Of a stretch of DNA of 64,000 bases, positions 58,412 through 64,000 are shown one piece after another (within the stretch, counting starts at the first letter, position 1; each line of letters opens with the position of its first letter). A model generated the notes under the pieces. That model worked only from the letters and a program-made list of their open reading frames with translations. It had not been told where the DNA came from and made no database searches. This DNA comes from Ananas comosus. Its lineage: Eukaryota > Streptophyta > Magnoliopsida > Poales > Bromeliaceae. The stretch is from the NCBI RefSeq assembly GCF_001540865.1, contig NC_033622.1:2251892-2315891 (forward strand), read 5' to 3'. Made by a program: the position numbers and the translations under genes.

Positions 58412-58544
58412 TGTGACACCCCAATAGTCCCATATCGGATAATATGGGAGAGTTTGAGGGGTTGACTAATAACTAGATTTAAGTACTTTGGGCTAGTGGT
58501 TTGGGCCTAACAAGTTATTAGTGCTAATGGGCTAGGTCGTTACA
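58412..58544 (+). mobile_element. Short solo LTR (TRIM-like)
   Basis: 133 bp starting TGTGACACCCCAATAGTCCC and ending GGGCTAGGTCGTTACA (TG...CA). It contains AGTCCCATATCGGATAAT, close to the TAGTCCCACATCGG motif found in many plant TRIM/LTR ends. It is flanked by GTACT (58407-58411) and GTTCT (58545-58549), a 5-bp duplication with one difference. No internal region or second LTR adjoins it. Confidence 0.6.
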
Positions 58545-59315
58545 GTTCTATTATATACACGGATATGAGGCTGGCATGGTTGGCATTGGTCCCCATGTGG
58601 GCAACTGGGTTGCAGCTTTTGATAGTTGGTCTGTGGAAGGTAGTGCTAAAGGGTTCAGCTGAGACTCCATTTCTCATGGTCCAAGTAAATTGCCATAGAG
58701 ATATTGGTTTCCAGAGATATGCCTGTTTCTTATCATTCTTGGAAGCATATAATGAGGCTCTTTGTTCAGCTAGCTTGGTTTACAGACCAGATGCAAGCTA
58801 CAATATCTCCTTTTTGCCTATCTTCTCCAGCTAAAGCTGTGTAATGATATTTGGTTGGTAGACCAGGTCCCGGCAATAATTTCTTCCCTGTGGTGCAAAT
58901 CTCTCTTACTCCCCCTTCCTCTACCCGCTTTTTTAAACCTCTACTTCTTTGTTTCTGTGATGCCTTATTCAATAACAGTTTGCCCCTAATGTGCCCTAAA
59001 ATGAGTTACTTTTGATGTTGAAAGGCTGTGATAATAGCCAGGCAGGCTAAATGCTGAAAGTAAACTCGATTGATTGGGTTGAAGATGAAACAGAGTATTG
59101 AACCAGCACGGCATGGCAAATTTTGGATGGTCTGCTTGTCTGCAGGCAACCATTTTTTGCAGCTATATGCTACAGGTTGCACATTGCCTTCTGGCATTTC
59201 TGAGCCTTCTAATTGCAACTCATATCAAATACTCTTTGGAATCAAATCTGAATGAGGTTTAGTTGACCCAATGAGTTTTCAACTTGAGTTCAATTAGAAG
59301 TGAATTATCTGTTGG

Positions 59316-61629
59316 GATATTTTTGAGTCGATTTGAATTCTGTTCATCAATAGCTTGCGGAGGGAAATAATTTCAATGAGTTAATTTTTCATTATCTACC
59401 CTTACCTTTTCTCTAGAAACAAAAGCTGTTATGATTATTTTACTGACGGGCTTTTTTGTGTTATTGAGTTATTGGTGCTGTAATTTAATGATTTCTTGCC
59501 CAATCCAACATGAAATCATGGGATTATGTTGTAGTATGAGAATAATTCTTGCAAATCCTTCCAGTTTAGTTGTGCACTCACAATAGTAGATTGTGGATTT
59601 TGAATTGGGTGATGGAGACTTTGATTGATCAAAGCTCCTATTGCTCACTTTACTGACCCAGCCTGTCGCAACTGTACTCTCATATTGTGGTGCATCTTTC
59701 TCGTTTATTGCTTTTGGTGTTCTCCTTTTTTTAAGATGCTGATTGCTGTTAACAATTGGTGAAATGATATGAGGTGCAGCTTCCTTTTTTTTTTCCAGTT
59801 TTGAGTGGTAGTGGTAAAAGGTGGAAGAATATGTGGATCTGATATTTCATCTGAGCTTCTTGTTGGGATGTTTTTGAGATGTTAATTGTCTAAAATATTG
59901 GCATGCCAAATGGACATTGTATGGAACTTGTTGCTCTTTTTTTTTATGCATTTTATTGTTTTGAAATTTCTTAAGTACGTACAATATGACTATGTCATTT
60001 AGACATGCCAATATTTGACTTGTTGTGGCCGATTATTCATCTCAACCATAACTTTGCTTTATCTAAATATTGATTCTGTTATTTTGAAGCACATAATTTT
60101 TGTCAAAATAGTGTGTAACAAGGTGTATAGTAGGCTTCATCATTGCATTGATAACTGTATGTGTACGTCTACTTGTTTGGGTTCTGCCATTGCTTTTCTG
60201 TTTGAAGATTGAGAAACAGCTATCCTCCAAATGGTGGTGCATAATGATACACACATTTGTACTCCCATTATTTATTTGCTTCATCTCCTGTCCACTCTTT
60301 TTTCTACTGGCTCTTCTTTTCCTCTTCTTATTATTGTTGTTTTCTGTGTTTTGCATTTGATGCATGGAAATATAAAAGGACTAATCCTGATAAGAAAGGA
60401 GATGATAGTTGGTTTCCCTGTTCTCTTGTTTTTGGCTATTCTCCTGTTTAGAGAAAGAATTTTATGAGAATCTCCTTACAGAAGATCGTATAAGAATGGC
60501 ACAATAATCCCCATAATCGAGTGATCCCTCCTTTTTTATTTTTTCATTAAAAGTGGGTTGGATTGTTGGATGGAAACATGAGTTACAATTGAGGGCATCT
60601 AACGAGCATAAGTTTACATGGAAAGCTCTTATTAGATGATCATTTAAGGAGAAGTTAAATTCCTTCCAACTAATGCTTTCAGTCCAACCATCTAACCAAC
60701 TTTTGAGAAATATTAAGTTTTAAGAAAGTAAAAAGGTACAATTCACTGCTGGTGGAGATTCTAGGATATGGAGATTCCGTCTTCTGGGAAGCTTCCTCAT
60801 GTGATCATCTTACCAGAGTGCCTCATACGATAGGTGGGTCTGATGTTTCATTTGAGCCTGTAGTTGTGATGCTTATGGTGACATAACGGTTCGACAAATT
60901 TGACATGTAAGATAGACCAAGTTAGGTCAAAGATATTTTAATAGTTTTTAAAGAACATATGGCAAAAGAAAAAATATTGTTAATGAGTTTTGTATTTGTT
61001 GTAATATTTGATTGGTTAGTGATGGCTTCCATATGGTATACTCCAGTATAAGTAACGTTTTTCTTATCCAATAGTACCTCGTTGGTACTAATAAGAGCCT
61101 CGGCTATACTGCTTGTATCATGAAGGTGGCTTCACATGCCTATCAAATGTTGCAAACATGATAGATAATTCATTAATAATAATTTTCTTTTGAAATCTAT
61201 TTTTGTGAAATTATTAAGGTTTCTTTCATCTGGCTTTGTCAATCCAAATGAAAATAGTTGAGTGGACTACGAAGACTTATGCCTTACTATATAAGAATAT
61301 ACTATGGGCTTTCTCTTGTGTAGCCTATCTAGAGCTTCTGCATTCTGTTGTTTGATCGGTTGTGAGATTGACATATGGAGCACACTCTTAGTCAGCCTAA
61401 ACTGCCTGCTCTCTATATAAATCCTTTTTTTAATTGGGGGCTTCCTGGTGAGGCGATAGTTGAAATGGCTATTGCATTCTTTCGGGTCTTGTAATTAAAT
61501 CCGCTAGTTAAGTGATTGGGATTTGAATAGATTGAATGAGCATTAGGATTTGTGGTTATTTGTATCGTCCAATCTATACTGCATACTTAAATTTTGGGTC
61601 TGATCTGGATCTATTGGTAGGTTTATGAG
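59316..61629. other. Intergenic, nothing recognised
   Basis: AT-rich, T-rich plus strand. Short frames at 60015-60470 overlap in several phases and look random. ATTGGCATGCCAAATGGACAT (59899) and AGACATGCCAATATTTGACTT (60001) form a small inverted pair around 100 bp apart. Confidence 0.4.
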
Positions 61630-64000
61630 TGTCACGCCCCAATCCCCGCCAATTTGGTCGGGTTCGGGTCACGTCAACAGACGCCGAACGGACAGAGCCT
61701 TCCCTGTCCGCCCAAGGCTCTAACAACATGTATAAATAGGCAATCAACAAGAGAATTGCATATATAATACAAGGCTTGCGCGAGGGCAAGCAACAACGAA
61801 AGCGAAAGCTCTAAACTAATTAAGCAACATACATAATATTTGATTAGTATTTAAACCAAATTCAAGTAAACCTATTACATTCTTGCATCATATCTTTTTA
61901 CATTTAGTCATCCTCCAAATACATGATTGTTTACACTTTACATTCTTAAATCAACAGGATGAAGTTGATACATATATAACAAAAGGGAATGACTACAAAA
62001 TGTATAAAGTCCCGGTGGCGGCTACCTACGGCGCCAAACCCTTGCCTCGGTCCTCCGCCGCCCCGCTCGTGCTAGGACCTGTAGGGTTGGTGGTGTGAGA
62101 ACTGAACAAAGTTCCCAGTGGGCTCGGCATCCGACCTCGCCGACTTACCCACTAGGTCCATCCAGGCATAAGTATTACAAAGGAAAAGAGAAGTAACCAA
62201 TACTAATGTATCTAATACCATGCCTGCAAAAGAATGTCAGTGGATACATATACTCGATGCAATAATAGAAAATGCATGCATGCTCAAATCTCAAAGAAGC
62301 TTCGGCTCTTACCCAATCTTATCGGTTAACCTTGTTAACCCCAATAACTCACAACTCAAAATCCCTTAATAGCGGGGGACTCGAACCTCCCTAGGGACAG
62401 TCATCTGGGGGGACTTTACCACGCCCAATGGTGACCAACTCCGGAGCGCACCACTCAAGGGGGAGCGACCTCCCTCAAGCCAAGACGAAATGTGAGTATC
62501 GATCTAATCCTCAACTTGAGGACTCATAGCCACTAATCACAATGCCAATGTCACGATAGGTCTCTACCTATTCATTCTTGCCACTCTCAAGGCTTTACCT
62601 TTGACGATGTCATAATTGGTTAAACTGTATTTAACGGTTCATCTCTCAATGCAAATCTTGCCTCTATGTCAATGTCACCCTTTTTTTCTATTGTCCAAGT
62701 CCAATCTCTCATTCACACAACTTGAGGGTCCAATCACACATGTCCATTTTGGTTCTATCATTCTCTACGTTCAACTACGTTAGAAGCATATAACTGAAGT
62801 TAAACCAAGTTCCACATGTAACTACCCTACTATGCATGAATGGGTATATATATATAAACGTATATGCTCAAAAATAGAGAAAACAGACATAGAAGGGAAT
62901 CCAATGATTCCGGCGTGCACCCCCCACCTCTAGTAATCGTGTGGGTGAAGTATATGACGACTCCCGGATTTTACGAAAGCCGCTTCCGCGCCCTATAATC
63001 AAAACGGTGCCATATTAGGCCTCTTGTATATGAACTATACTCTAACATTTTCGTAATGTTAAACGGAGTTGCCCAACGTATTTAGGGCACCCCCAATTAG
63101 GTTTTTACGGGGTCAATTCGTTTCCGAGAAATTCTAGGGTAAAAGTCCCAATTTCCAAGCCCTAACAATGTCATTTAGGGTTTCTCCATGAATCGATCCC
63201 AACCCTAAGCAAATAATAGCTTAGGATCATCTAAGAAGCATCCTAGTAAGGTTTCTAGACCCTTGGAACCAACCCTAAGGCTTCCATGGCAAACCCTACC
63301 CAACCACCATGAGAGCACTTGAGCTCTTATGGGTTCCATGGAGTTCAAGGCATATAGAAGGCTCCCATGGCCAAAAACAACCCAAAGCTCCAAAACATAG
63401 GGATTAAAACCAAGCCCTAGACTCATTTATACCAAAAACTCACCTTAGCCCAAGCTCCTCCAAGTCTTTCTTGTGGGAGAGCTTGTAGAACCCACCAAAG
63501 CCTCCAAATCCACCTTCTCTTGCTTCTTCTTCTTTTTCTCCAAGCCCTAGAGCAAGAGTTCTAGATAGAGAAAGAGAGGAAAAGGGAGAGAAGGGTGAAA
63601 ATGGCTGTGGGAGAGAGAGGGGTGTCCACATATAGTGTTGTGACAATTGCATTTAAGCCCCTCAACTTATTTCCCCTTGATCTGCCCAGACTGGGCGTTT
63701 TTCGCCTTCGGGGACCGGTCTCCCCGACCAGGGACCGGTTCCCGAACGGGGGTTTTCCAGGACTTAGCCAAATTTTCGAGTTTTTCGGCTGTTGCGCAGC
63801 AAGTGACCGGTCTGCCCCTTCAGGGACCGGTCTCCCGAGAACCGGTCTCACCACCAGGGACCGGTTGCCTCAGGACTTCCTGGCAGGCTACGCGTACGGG
63901 GACCGGTCTCTCCTTCAGGGACCGGTTCCCGAGAGCACAAAATCTGGGACTTAACTAGATTTTCTGATTCTCTCTCGGGTCCCTTTTTGCTTCTCCTATG
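61630..64000. mobile_element. Probable LTR-retrotransposon sequence, cut by window end
   Basis: A change of base composition occurs at 61630, which starts TGTCACGCCCCAATCCC, a frequent plant LTR opening. TATAAATA follows at 61732. From there to 64000 the sequence is GC-richer, has no credible gene, and contains patches such as GGGGGACTCGAACCTCCC (62394) and a cluster of ACCGGT words (63714-63928). If this is one LTR it is over 2.3 kb, as in Del/Tekay-type Gypsy elements; this is inference, because neither an LTR end, a primer-binding site nor a polyprotein lies in the window. The frames at 63595-63958 read through the ACCGGT repeats and are not called. Confidence 0.4.

Larger units (their letters stand above)
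56470..59315 (+). repeat. Non-coding locus of three diverged tandem units
   Basis: Shared core at 56493, 57726 and 59107: GGCATGGCAA followed by GGTCTGCTTGTNTGCAGGCA-like sequence and ACCANTTTTTGCAGC, then CACATTGCCTT and GAGCCTTC / GTGCCTTC. Units 2 and 3 share more upstream sequence: CTTGGTTTATAAACCAAATG (57282) against CTTGGTTTACAGACCAGATG (58775), and GATAGCTAAGCAAGCTAAAT against AATAGCCAGGCAGGCTAAAT. The period is about 1.2-1.5 kb. I find no open frame conserved between units, so this is either an old repeat or non-coding transcript sequence. Confidence 0.7.

Noticed and set aside
63595..63958. Frames of 119 and 103 codons near the window end
   Set aside because: Both phases are open at once over the ACCGGT repeats, which is expected from GC-rich repeat sequence and not from a gene.

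Overview
This is nuclear DNA from a flowering plant, most likely a monocot. The evidence is long spliced genes with GT-AG introns, a GC-rich intronless CAF1 end, plant-specific gene families, and intergenic space filled with small inverted-repeat transposons, (TA)n/(GA)n microsatellites and LTR-like sequence. I cannot fix the species; a bromeliad such as pineapple is only a guess. Six isolated N characters, mostly in low-complexity sequence, mark unresolved joins in the assembly.

Layout. Positions 1-461 hold the 3' end of a CCR4-NOT deadenylase gene (CAF1). From 462 to about 13.4 kb there is no intact gene. This part holds a 5S-rRNA-like fragment, a 4.7-kb Mutator-like element (3931-8619) with about 0.4-kb terminal inverted repeats around a decayed FAR1/FHY3-type transposase, a set of long palindromic MITEs lying in (TA)n tracts, and Tourist/PIF-Harbinger-like elements with TTA/TAA duplications. 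From 14254 to 37639 lies a complete 31-exon CHD3 chromatin remodeller, PICKLE (1365 aa by my exon model); its introns contain several MITEs, including an inverted pair in intron 23 and nested insertions in intron 29. A pure A run of 491 bases and more degenerate transposons fill 38.7-44.5 kb.

From 44683 to 49226 lies a nine-exon gene for a membrane-anchored protein related to the calcineurin-like metallophosphatase / tartrate-resistant acid phosphatase fold. The metal-binding motifs that can be located are all altered, so it looks like a pseudo-phosphatase. Its first intron contains four tandem copies of a unit that began with the exon 1 splice donor, and one later intron appears to be GC-AG.

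From 49.9 to 56.5 kb there is a dense cluster of palindromic MITEs of several related families, plus one element with a perfect 9-bp target duplication. From 56.5 to 59.3 kb there is a diverged tandem repeat without coding capacity, interrupted by a short solo-LTR-like sequence. From 61.6 kb to the end lies probable long LTR-type sequence with a cluster of ACCGGT motifs.

The genes do not form a pathway. CAF1 acts in mRNA decay, PKL in chromatin repression, and the third is uncharacterised. I found no multi-gene system that looks new. The most unusual features are the family of ~0.5-kb full-length palindromes in TA repeats and the apparently inactive phosphatase-like protein. All exon limits were read by eye from splice signals, reading-frame continuity and family resemblance.
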